Positions 1 through 11,511 of a stretch of 64,000 bases of DNA are shown here, one piece after another. Made by a program: the position numbers and the translations under genes. Each line of letters opens with the position of its first letter. The stretch's first letter is position 1. This stretch comes from Engraulis encrasicolus (Eukaryota; Chordata; Actinopteri; Clupeiformes; Engraulidae): positions 9,953,191-10,017,190 of the forward strand of contig NC_085862.1 in assembly GCF_034702125.1 (NCBI RefSeq). Reading direction: 5' to 3'. Under the pieces are notes generated by a model. It was not told where the DNA came from, did not search any database, and worked only from the letters and a program-made list of their open reading frames with translations.

Positions 1-1067
1 ACTAACTGGTCAAGGTGACGGCTGGGCTGCTGCCTGGCGTGCTGCCTGACTGACCCAGAGAGGACACAGCTTTCCCCTGACCCGACCCGCCCTGCCCTGT
101 CCCTATCCCTACCCCTACCCCTGCCCTGCCCCCTCCCCTCCCCCTCCCTGGCGGAGGGCCACGGCACGAGAAGGCGGCACGAGACTGACGCCATCCCATC
201 CCATCCCATCCTATCCCATCCCTGCCGGCTGTCAAGGCTTCCTCTCCTCTCCTCTCCTCTCCACTGATACAGATCAGCACCTCAGCTGCGGTGCTGCTTA
301 CTGTGTGAGCCCGCAGACCTTTGTGCGGATTACTAAAAATACCCTAATCACCGCCTGCGCTTTAATAGGATTGAAAAGAGGGGGGGAGGCCTGCACGCAT
401 CACACCAATATGTGGCAGCAGGTAGTGAGCTTTCCTGGCTGGGCTCGGAAATGAAAGCCGGAGAGAAAGAAAAAACAACCGCAACAACAACCACAACAAC
501 AACAACAACCAAACAAAGACTATTGTTTGTTGTGGAATGAGGGAATGCCATATGCCGTTGTCTTGATAGCTTTGGTTATGATACGGCAAATGCCAGGAGT
601 CCTGTGATTGGATGTAGACACTGTCCAACCAGCCACTGATTGGCCCCTGAGATTAGTGTTGTTTGTAGTACTCGAGATGAGACCACTTCATTTGGTCTCA
701 GGGATAGCGGTTTCGAAGAAGGGACTTGTGCATAATCATGTACTATGTATTATGCCCCTTATTCAAATACAATTACTGCATAGTATGTGACATTTCAAAA
801 CGTTATTTTCTCACACTGTTTCTATTTTATTTTTTTATTTTTATTTTTACAAAAGTAGCTTATGGAGTACACAGAGTCACTATAGTGTACAAACTCAATG
901 TGGACATGCAACTCATTTTGTCTCTTTCTGTCAGCTACGTGTGTGTCGCTAGTCTGTTTCTGGTCTCGCCCTGTCTTGTGGCCTATAGGCCAACTGAGAA
1001 GCTGGATCAGGAGGAAAGCAGGTCAAGTTGAGAGGGAAATCATCAAGAGCCTGGAGGCCTCATTTCA
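1..1067. other. Left edge, no gene seen
   Basis: No exon with family similarity was found on either strand. The stretch holds short simple repeats, a CCATC-type run around 190-222 and a CTCCT-type run around 240-262, then AT-rich unique-looking sequence. The missing downstream exons of the minus-strand EAAT-like gene are not recognisable here, so they should lie left of this window. Confidence 0.6.
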
Positions 1068-1431
1068 TTAAAGGGAAACTGTGCAGGAAATGGTCAAAAG
1101 GATACTGCAACTATGCTGCTCATTGAAATTGGGCTGCCTATTGCCAAATTTGACCTTTTCATGAAAGTTTACTAAGTAATCAACTAATATTTTCTAGTAT
1201 GGCCCAAGTACAGTCATTTTTGCAGCTAAAAATGGCTATTTTTGGAAATTCAAAATGGCGGACCATGGAGAAGATCCCCCTTTTCATGTATGAAAAGTGC
1301 AATTTTTCCAGTCATAATGAAAACTTAGAATTTGATGCTAGTGGTAAGTATTCATGAAAAAGGTAACATTAGTGAATGGGCAGCATGAATTCTGGAAATA
1401 AACAACTAAAAATCTCACAGTGTCCCTTTAA
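1068..1431 (+). mobile_element. MITE family A, copy 1 (about 365 bp)
   Basis: The element opens TTAAAGGGAAACTGTG and closes CACAGTGTCCCTTTAA, so it has terminal inverted repeats. The interior carries the landmark AAATGGCGGACCATGGAGAA. Four more copies lie at 8505-8871 (reverse), 30618-30987, 30985-31351 and 59257-59623. It has no coding capacity and looks like a non-autonomous DNA transposon. Confidence 0.85.
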
Positions 1432-1449
1432 GAAACTGCTCCCACCTGG

Positions 1450-1625
1450 CCCTACCGTGGCTGATATGGTAGGGCAAACGTTTACCACTCGGCCGACCCG
1501 GGTTCGGTTTCCGGTCCGGGTCTTTTGCCGGCCCTTCCCCGTCTCTCTCTCCCAGCTCACTTCCTGTCTCTCCTCCACTATCCTGTCTCACAAAAAAACA
1601 ATAAAAGCTGAAAAGCCCCCCAAAA
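1450..1625 (+). mobile_element. tRNA-derived SINE family, copy 1
   Basis: A tRNA-like promoter B box (GGGTTCGGTTTCC) is followed by a conserved body (TTGCCGGCCCTTCCCCGTC, then CACTTCCTGTC) and an A-rich tail with CCTGTC...AATAAA. Related copies lie at 3233-3395, 6846-6950, 31385-31540, 38906-38998, 59050-59205 and 59660-59812. The body-tail layout is that of a SINE, not a functional tRNA gene. Confidence 0.7.
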
Positions 1626-1864
1626 AATATTTACATAAAAAAAATGGAAACCGCTTCCACCGAGGGGAGGACCAGGCCAAAATGATCAACAGTCCACCGA
1701 GCACATGCCCTGTATGTCTTGTGGCCAATCCAGCCATGGTCTCCAACAAATCGCCCTTGACCACCTGACTTTATTACATTACATTGCGTTAAGTGCAGTT
1801 GTAAAGAGGGGTTAGTGGTTTTTTTTGGGGGTTTTGAATAAATAAAGAATAAATAACGAGTACA

Positions 1865-2016
<152 letters not shown>

Positions 2017-2207
2017 CACTTCACTACCTGAGACAAAGGGGTTGAGGAGGCCCCAGGTGTCCAGGGTCTCAGCAAGGACCACGCGAAGGGAACGTGTACT
2101 TTGAGTGCATATCAAGTGCTGTCCAAGTGAAGCATGCAAACATTTCGGTCACAGTCAAACCATCCCCTGTGCACTTTTGTAAAACTTCTTTTTTCTTTTT
2201 TTTTTCT

Positions 2208-2462
2208 TAAAGGGGTATGCCACTATTTTGGGGCTGAATACGGTTAAAAATCGTTGCCCTGGGTTTATAAAGGTGGTAAAGTGTCTTATTTTTCATGTTA
2301 GGCATTGTCTTTTGTGTTTTAAGGAGGGAGTAAGTATCTAAGCTAGTGAAAGTCAATGGATCACACAGTGATCCATTGACTTTCACTAACTTAGCTACAT
2401 TCTTCCTCTTTTCACTTGTCTTAAACGCTTAACATGAAAAATAAATCACTTAAATAAGGACC
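2208..2462. mobile_element. Fold-back MITE
   Basis: The centre is a near-perfect palindrome: TAGTGAAAGTCAATGGATCA, a short loop, then its complement ending TTCACTAACTTAG. Outer arms also pair (CTTATTTTTCATGTTAG against CTTAACATGAAAAATAAAT). The whole unit folds into one long hairpin and has no open reading frame. Confidence 0.75.
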
Positions 2463-2504
2463 TTTGCCTGGTCGTAAAAGTCCTCCGAGGGCCATACTAT
2501 GAAC

Positions 2505-3054
2505 TAGGGATGGTACAAACCGCACCGAAAACCGAAACCGTACAATTCACACACATACCGAACCGAACCGTGCAATCCGTGGCAAACCGCAATTCATGTA
2601 CTGCCCAGAAAGATATGTAAAACAGAGATTCTAGGAGTATCTTATCCAGTCTCTCTGATTAAAATATTAGCGTATGAGACCAATCAGAGGATGACACAAT
2701 AAAAATCACACCATTTTCACATTATAAGCCTACACAAACCATATGTAGGATATTTAGTGATAAGTCCAATTCTATTAGCCAATTGAAAGAGGGCATTTGG
2801 AACGCTCAGACAGCGCACATCAGCAGACGACAGTTTAAGTTCAAGCACAAGAGGCAGTTCTCAGACACATGCAAAACAAATTCAACTTGTGCATCATCAC
2901 TTTATAACTGCAGTTATATAAACATTGTATAATATTCCCAGTGCACCATTTATCATGAACTAAATAAAAAGAACCGTAGAGAACCGAAAACCGTGACCTT
3001 GACACCGTGATATGAACCGAACCGTGAATTTTGTGAACCGTACCACCCCTACTA
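2505..3054. mobile_element. MITE with GAACCG-type termini
   Basis: Starts TAGGGATGGTACAAACCG and ends GAACCGTACCACCCCTA, an imperfect terminal inverted repeat of hAT style. The interior has repeated ACCGAACCG motifs and no coding potential. Confidence 0.65.
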
Positions 3055-3232
3055 TGAACACAAACCAGGATTTCCCCCCTGCACTGTAGGCCTATATTGA
3101 ACGCAGCCTCCTGTACAACAGACCCCCACCTTCACTAGGCGCCCTGAAATGTAACATACCGGTAATTGTATTGCAAATGTAATGTCATTACAAAACATGT
3201 CATATTTCATGTGAAAGTGCACAACATTGGGC

Positions 3233-3395
3233 CCTACTGTGGCCAAACAGTAGTACTATGCGGCTGACCCGGGTTCGATTCCCGGCCCAGGTTCATTGCC
3301 GGCCCTTCCCCGTCTCTCTCCCCACTCGCTTCCTGTCACCACCTTCACTATCCTATCATAAATAAAGTCAAAAAGACCAAAAAAATATCTTTAAA
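3233..3395 (+). mobile_element. tRNA-derived SINE family, copy 2
   Basis: Same body as the copy at 1450: GGGTTCGATTCCCGGCCCAG B-box region, CGCTTCCTGTC, then AATAAAGTC and an A-rich tail. Confidence 0.7.
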
Positions 3396-3479
3396 AAAAG
3401 AAAGAGCACAACATTATAATTATATCGGGGGCCGGACAAAATGGCCTCAAGCGCTGTAAATGGCCCTCGAGACAAAGGT

Positions 3480-4069
3480 TCCCCAGCCACCCTAATCTAA
3501 TACCACCTGCAGTACAGTACAGTACAGTACAGTACAGGGTCTCTGCAACACATACTGTACCATACTATCAGTGATGGGCAAAATGGGTTCATTAGTTACA
3601 ATTCAGGGGTGCATTTCTCAAAACCAAAGTTGCTACATTAGCTACTTTGTTGTTTTCAATGCTTTTTCCCATTGGCAACTACCGAAGTTGCTAACAGGCT
3701 AACTTCTCTTTTGAGAAATGAACCCCAACTCCACTTATTCCACATTGCCTGCTTTTACCTGTCCCTTTCAGCCAGGTGATTGGCTGGTTGAATGATCACC
3801 TGATTGAATTGGGCAGCTAAAACAAGGCCATCTTTGGGCACAATAGACTACCATATGGGCCGCTTTCCACTAGAGACAGTAATAATAGTGCTGCTAATAA
3901 TAATATCCAGTTGTGTAATTTTAGGCAGATAAACATAAAAAATGACAATAAATTACACCACATTTCTACTCATGACAGACAACCCTAGTGCAACTCTTAA
4001 GTCATTGTATTCAATGAGACCCCTGTCAAGCCAATACCCTGAGAATCATTCATCCTCACTGTCCTTTCT
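3480..4069. other. No gene seen
   Basis: Contains a short GTACA-type repeat near 3511-3535. A small inverted-repeat element around 3600-3725 has ends reading GGGGTGCATTTCTCAAAAC and TTTTGAGAAATGAACCCC. No exon recognised. Confidence 0.5.
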
Positions 4070-4646
4070 ATGGGGCACCTAAGTCTCCACCCCTTCCGGG
4101 CGGCTTATGGGGCTGGCAACGCAAAAACTTTTGACTGGGCTGTAATGGACTGATCAAAGCTATTTTCCGACCCACCTCGCATTTCCCCGTCGATCACACA
4201 TATGCTGTGCCTCAGAATTAATAACAACCAATGGTGTGCTTGTTGACTTCACTTGGCAAGCGATTTTTGAGTTGTGTGTGTGCAAAAATATGTAATTATT
4301 TGGACTACACAACAGACGTCGCATGTCCGACGTGCAGCCACTTAACCCATGGTGCAGCGGTAGGGTTGGCTGTGCCTCGGTTCACGTCAGATATGCGAGG
4401 CGCACGTGTAGTCTCCAACACAGTTTTGCACAAAAGCTAAAATAACGTTTCTTGCGTGCCGAAAATGAGTGGTCTTACGACGCAAATCCAAACCTTTCAA
4501 ATTCACTGTCATCATATGTGAAATCCGGAGCACATGCCAAACGGGATGAGGACTTAGCTTGACTCGCTCCATTAACTCGCATTCAAAATTTTGAGATCTC
4601 CAGCCCCATGGATCGGAAGTAGAAGGGCGTGACTTAGGTGCCCCAT
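4070..4646. mobile_element. MITE family B, copy 1 (577 bp)
   Basis: Terminal inverted repeats ATGGGGCACCTAAGTC and GACTTAGGTGCCCCAT flank about 540 bp. The second copy at 58025-58601 is nearly identical along its whole length, which implies recent movement. Short open frames in it are shared by both copies and show no known domain. Confidence 0.85.
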
Positions 4647-4687
4647 AGCTCTTCCACCTGGAGATACGATACAATGCAATACAACAA

Positions 4688-5219
4688 TTAAAGGGACACT
4701 CCACCTATTTGCATTAGGCTTTCCATTGCTAGACACCCAGTCATACTTTTGAATGGTCGAGCAACACTCTCTCAATTACCCCTGAGACAGGAGAAATCTG
4801 TATGCACCTCTTAACACTTCCTCCTATAATGATGTAAAATTCGTCATTTTGCATCATTGTAGGAGGAAGTGTAAGAGAGTTGGATTTCTGTTGAGACTAC
4901 AAGCCTTTTCTCCATCCTTTCAACCCCACCATTAGGGGGTTGGACCTAATGTGCTAACAGACCTATCACAGATCAATGTGCCAGTGCTTTTGAAATCACT
5001 GGCATTGAGGCTCCAGTAGGTCACTGGTAGAGCTGCCTGGGTGTGGCCTGTGGAACTTGTTGTCACAAATCCACAAGCACTAAAAAATCATTTTCTGCCT
5101 TTTCTCGGCCAAGAAGGCACCAAATTAGAAATGTATGCTACTATTTTACTACATATATGACCCACTTTCAGTACACATTCATGTCTCCACCGGTGGAATG
5201 CCCCTTTAACAATAGCGCC
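4688..5219. mobile_element. MITE (about 530 bp) with GGGACACTCCACC ends
   Basis: Starts TTAAAGGGACACTCCACC and ends GGTGGAATGCCCCTTTAA. An internal hairpin lies at about 4817-4873 (CACTTCCTCCTATAATGATG against CATCATTGTAGGAGGAAGTG). Its outermost bases match family A, but the interior differs. Confidence 0.75.
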
Positions 5220-6440
5220 GTATCACAACTATGAAGTTGACTCAAATCGCTTTCAAAATACACATAGGCCTATACACGCATACACATTCCTATAATGAAC
5301 ACACCAGCTCTGGAGGCTGCCGTACGGCACCAATTGTCCAGGGTTCATATGAGAAAGTGCATGCACACACACAAATACAGTAATAATATAGCCCTAAAAA
5401 TTACACTGGATAGATCCACACACGATTTAGGTGACTAGCTGTTTACAACAACATCTCCTGCAACATCTGTAGGTGATGGCCTAGTTCTGCTCGGCCTACA
5501 AGGCTACTTCCCAGATAATCCAGGTCCCCTACTGACCCGTAAGTTCCCAGGAGTAATCACTGCAGCAGAATACCTGACACCACGAACCAAGAAGAATATC
5601 AGGCAGGGGCTCACAAGAACTGCTATTTCATAACCAAAATGGATGCGGAGTCACCAGTCACTCTTATACAGTATATTTGGGTTTCAAATGCAAAACAAGT
5701 TCCGGAATAATCCATTGTGTGGAGCAGGGTTCTGCAACAGGAATATTCAATATTCAAGGTCACATTCGGAATGAATGACGTTTACAATAATGAATTGTGC
5801 GCAGATCAACTACTGCCACCATTCAGTTTAAAATCGGAACATTTCTGTCATGCAACGGTGCTTATGGCCACAGCTTCCAATGTTAAGTAACGGTACTTTA
5901 ACTCCCACTTCCACATCATGCCAGCCAGTCCTAACAGGAAGGGAGCATTCATTTACTTATTGAGGTGAACAAAGTACACAGTCTTGCTCTTCATTGCTGT
6001 GCACTAATGTGTTAATAACGGGTGACTGTGATGCCCTAATGGCCAGTTGTATGCAGGGCTCTAAATTAACAGCAGCCAACCGGCCAAATGCTGGTGAAAT
6101 CTCAGTTTGGCTGTGTAGCAAAGGGGAGAAGAGTTGCCCAACTGGGACTCGAACTCAGACCTTCCGGGGTAGTAAAGTGGGGCTCTGACCGCTACACCAA
6201 AGAACCAGGCTTCTTAACGTGACAGTCAGAACACACCCACAAACCTAGTGATGGTCACTCCATCATAGGCTGGTGGAATTTAAAATAATGTTGTACTCTG
6301 TGTACAGTGTACAGTGTACTCTGAAATACCAACGCCCCATTTCTAATTGTGTGACACTCTGGACAGTGGCGAACCTGAGCCGTGCTGCCTGTCCAGCACT
6401 GAAAACTGAAAATAAAATCTGCAACACCAAGCTCCCGTTT
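5220..6440. other. Repeat-poor stretch without recognised gene
   Basis: Around 6100-6200 is a tRNA-like fragment with a degenerate B box near GGGACTCGAACTC. No exon or domain is recognised elsewhere in the stretch. Confidence 0.45.
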
Positions 6441-6449
6441 CTCTTACTT

Positions 6450-6689
6450 TAACCCATTGTGTCCTGGAGCGACATATACGCTGCATTCAAGTTCTTGAGA
6501 TCTGAGCTGTTTTATTAAAAATGTGGGCTTGTTAGAGCTGAATGAACACTATACTAATGCAAAAATGGAGCTTCAAGATTTTAAATGTAACCTATTTCAT
6601 GTCTGTATGTGCTTCGGAGGCTGAGATATTTAGGTTTTAATCGGCAGAGGGCACCCTTTCCCAAAAAGGGCTTAGGACACAATGGGTTA
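6450..6689. mobile_element. MITE with AACCCATTGTGTCC ends
   Basis: Starts TTAACCCATTGTGTCCTGG and ends TTAGGACACAATGGGTTAA, a terminal inverted repeat. A related element at about 33850-34151 starts AACCCATTGATGCC and ends GGCATCAATGGGT. Confidence 0.7.
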
Positions 6690-6957
6690 ATATAGTGACG
6701 TTTCGGGCAGTATATATTAAAGTAAGAGAAACAGGAGCTTCGTGTCGCAGACTTTATTTTCAGTTTTCACGTCCTGCACCCAATCTTTTTGAGACGGATG
6801 TGCATGTGCGTTTTTTCTTTGTTAAACTTCTAACATTACACTACAGGGGGGCGAGTCCGGCCGGGTCATGTCCCCCATCTCTCTCTCCCACTCGCTTCCT
6901 GTCACCATCTCAGACTGTCCTATCAAATAAAGCCCCTAAAAAAAACCCCAAAAAACA

Positions 6958-7166
6958 TTACACTACACTTAGCTGATGCTCGTATCCAAAGCGACCTACA
7001 CTTATTTAGGTGCAGGGTATTGGTTACAGGCCCTGGAGCAGTGAGGGGTTAGGTGCCTTGCTCAAGAGCACTTCAGCCATGGATGAAGGGGCTGGTAAGA
7101 AGTGGGATTGGAACCTGCAAGCCTCTGATCTAAAGGCCACAGCGCTCTAACCACTGAGCTATGGCT
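6958..7166. repeat. Dispersed fish repeat (TTAGCTGATGC...TGGCTGACAC)
   Basis: Contains TATCCAAAGCGACCTACAC, GGTGCCTTGCTCAAGAGCAC and CACAGCGCTCTAACCACTGA, landmarks shared with copies near 15412, 45305-45515, 49814-49868, 52538-52735 and 62948-63060. The tail resembles a tRNA reverse complement, consistent with a SINE-like repeat. Confidence 0.7.
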
Positions 7167-7630
<464 letters not shown>

Positions 7631-7640
7631 TACACAGTAC

Positions 7641-7856
7641 CTGACGAGGTCCAGGAGTGCGTCCGCGGAGGTCATGACGGGCCCGCCTCCGAGGCGGTTG
7701 CTCTCCATCTCCGTGCCCATGCCGGGCTTGATGATGATGACAAGGATGATGCCCACCACCACCGCTATGAAGGTGGTCCACAGGTAGTACGTCACCGTCA
7801 GCACGCCCATGCGACAGCACGCCTTCGACTCCATCGACGATAATCCAGACATTAAA
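7641..7856 (-). CDS. EAAT-like exon 3
   Basis: Acceptor TACTGTAG at 7857-7858 and donor AG|GTACTG at 7640-7639. The 216 nt encode LMSGLSSMESK through the helix 3 core to DALLDLV plus a split Arg. It continues exon 2 exactly in phase 2 and leaves in phase 2. Alternating GT repeats start almost immediately after the donor in transcript direction. Confidence 0.9.
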
Positions 7857-10800
7857 CTACAGTAGACGAGACCATGGGGAGGGGTGACGTGAAGACAGGT
7901 GTTAGTAATGGCGGACTTGTACTGTAAAACTTCAAAAGTGGAGAAGACGTGCTCACACTATCGCCTAAGTATTAAACAGTTCTTAACTGGGTGCTGAATC
8001 CCATATAAAACATGAATGAATGAAGGAAGCGAAGGACAGGGCGAATAAACAAATACAAATTCTGAAGAGTGCTGTCCTTAGCTTCCTTCATTCAGTACTA
8101 TAGCAATGTAGCAGGGGTGTGTAAAGTAGAATTAGAAGTACTCTGTGAAGATGATACTACATCCAGACTCTGACGAAGATGGTTTATCCATCGAAATGTA
8201 AGTCCCTATGTTGTGCACTTGATTATAAAAAAGAACAAAATAATCCATCTGTCCTGCTCCGGTGACTTCTTGAGGACACTATAAAGCAACACAGGGCATT
8301 CTCACACCTAGTCCCCCTTTAAGTGATCCAAACTCAGTCCTCTTTAAATGGACCAAAAAGTGAACTGACAGCAAAAGGACTGTGTTCTGTTTTTGTTCAT
8401 ATTGTGAGTGTATTACAATAAGAACCGCATAATCTTTCTGGTCATGTTAGGCTTTTATGGTGTGCAAATAATCATTTTGATCAAGCCAGGTCATCTAGCT
8501 CTCCTTAAAGGGACACTGTGTGAGATTTTTAGTTGTTTATTTCCAGAATTCATGCTGCCCATTCACTAATGTTACCTTTTTCATGAATACTTACCACCAG
8601 CATCAAATTCTAAGTATTCATTATGACTGGAAAAATTGCGCTTTTCATACATGAAAAGGGGGATCTTCTCCATGGTCCGCCATTTTGAATTTCCAGAAAT
8701 AGCCATTTTTAGCAGCAAAAATGACTGTACTTGGGCCATACTAGAAAATATTAGTTTATTACTTAGTAAACTTTCATGAAAAGATCAAATTTGGCAATAG
8801 GCAGCCCAGTTTCATTGAGCAGCATAGTTGCAGTACCTTTTTTGACCATTTCCTGCACAGTGTCCCTTTAAGTGATTAAACCTAATCACAAGTGTAACTT
8901 GTCAGGACTCATAAGCGAACTACTGACACCACCTCAATAAAGGTCTCAGTACGGTTCACTTCCAAGGGGTCTGGGTACACTTTGAAGCGTTATGCATATG
9001 CACAGAAAATGCTGAGCCACAGGTATGAGTTCTTTTAAATGGCTGAAAGGGACCAGGTTAGGGACCCTAACAGACAACATGACTTGAAGATAACCATAAA
9101 ACACAACAACCACTAGAGAGGGCCATTAATACGAGATACAGTATCAATAAACCAATAAACTAAAAGAAATCCAAAGCGATGTCAATAGCTAAAGATGTAT
9201 AAAAGAGGTGGGCTAAAATTAAAAACATAAATACTGTAGATTATGCCGGCCCAGACAAGATTAAAATAGAACATAACACATAAGATCAAACAGAATTAAA
9301 AGTCTGGATATATAAATAGGAACATATGATGAGGGTTAGAATGTGTGAAATATGTAGGCCTATGTAATTAACCAAATGGAAGGTATGAATAGGCCTTCAG
9401 ATGGTGCCGCACTGTAAAACATTGCGAGCCAGTTAAACGAGAAAAACTAATTTCCCCTCCTGCCTTAAGTTTACCAGTTAAATCAGCTAGAGATTTAACT
9501 CAGCTCATTCAAGTTGAGTGAACTTACTAACTTAGGGCAGCAGGGCAACTTAAATTTTTTCTTTACATTTAACTGGCTGCAAAATGTTACAGTGCATGTT
9601 TATTTACCTTGACGTGATGAGGGGTAGAATCAGCATCTTCAGCAGTCTCATCAGCAGCTCTCCAGGAAAAGAGAAGTAGATTTTGGCCTGCATGGAAAGA
9701 GAAGTTTCATTTTATTTAACCTTTATTTTACCAGGAAAGGTCCCCTTGAGTCATAGTGACTCTTCTTCCACGCAGTCCTGGCCAAGAGGCAGCAAGTTAT
9801 GAAGTTCAAAGGAAAACACAAAGACAGAGAACACAACTATCAAGACACTAGACATCAATCAACTACAAAAAACATGTGCTGTAACAGAAAAAAACCCCAA
9901 ATAAAACAAAGACAAAGCTCATGAACATAACATAGCAATTGACAGTACAGCCAGGGACATAAGACAAGTGGCTGCAAGAGGACGCACATAAATCCTAAAA
10001 TAAAACACAAACTAACCAGTAATAAAAGGGTAGATTTTGGCCTGCATGGAAAGGGCAGAGAGTCATTCAGAGGGGCACTACAATGGACATGGCATGGGTC
10101 TCATGGGTGTAGGGCGGGTAAACTGTCAGGCAGTAACTCTGTTCAATTGCGTGTTTCACAACAGTGCTCCACTATACAGTACACAGGTTTCCTGTTTACA
10201 AACATTAGCGCTGTAAGGAGGGGCAAGATGTTAAGCAGTCAACAATGAGAGCACATTTTTTGAGTGACAGCAGTTTCCAACAATCAGAGAAAGTATGCAG
10301 CCAGGGGCACCCAGCCAGGGATTGTTTACAAACCCATGTACAGGTCTTTATCAGAAATGGGCTGGGCCCAACGACATCTATTAGTACTGAATCATTGGCT
10401 GGGCCGGAATAAGATAGCCCGGGGCCCCTAGGCTACAGGTTGATGTGGGCCAGATTTTTTCCTTTTTTTGTTTAGTTTCTCATTTTGTTACCCTCCTCAG
10501 TATACGTATGTGTGGCATTACACACACAATATGAGGGAGATAATGTATTGACCACTTTTATAGTATCCTACGTATATGCCATGTAAGACTGGAGTAGTCC
10601 TCCTGATATATGAATAATTCTTGTAAAAACAAAGGAGATACGCGCTCCGCGCTTCTAAATTGACAATCCGGTGCAACCAGAGCAGGACTAAATAATAAGT
10701 GCAAAGGGAAAATAATCTGGTGCCACACGGATGTCTATTTTCTGTTATTTATTTTTTCAGTGCAGTAAGACTAACGTTTCGACATGTGTCTTCATCAGAG

Positions 10801-11470
10801 TCCAAAATAGAAATATGAATAATTCTGTAAGATGCATTTATTTTTACATGGTGTGTGCGTATATGTGTATGTGTTAAAAAATGTTCTCAAGTGTCACTCT
10901 TTGGGAGTGAGTCTTACTCATTTTGACCTTTTCTCACTCCACACTTAGTATTTCACTCTCACTCTGAAAAAAGTAATTTGCTTATAATATGCGTCCCTGT
11001 ATGGAATGTCCATGAGGAGAATGCTCCAAGCCAATGAGAAAACTATTGCTCAGTCAACCTATTTGCTTGTAATTGGATCTATTCAAATATGCGTCAAAAA
11101 AAATCACACAATACTTTCACTGTGAACTAGAACTTCATTTTACATTAAAATCTCACTCCCAACTGTGGTCAAAACGTGAGAGCCCTGGTGTTGAAAGTGC
11201 TGCGCTTGACGCAGGCAGTGGGGATTGGGGGAAGTGGGTTGAGACTACTAGGCTAATGGGAATAGAGCAAGCGTGCCGTGGGTGTGTGTGAGTTGAGTTG
11301 AGAGCAAGCGTGCCGTGTGTGTGTGTGTGTGAGTGAGTTGAGTGCTCCATCCTCAGCTCCTCAGCTCCTCAGCTCAGAAAGCGGGTTACGGTCACGCGTC
11401 GCTGGCCGCTCGTGACTGCCGGCAGCTTAAAGGGCTGCTCTAGTCTTGTCCATGAGGCTGCATGTCATGT

Positions 11471-11511
<41 letters not shown>

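Noticed and set aside
4231..4440. Short frame [11 protein letters not shown] conserved with 58186-58395
   Set aside because: Both lie inside near-identical MITE copies; conservation reflects recent transposition, not selection on a protein.
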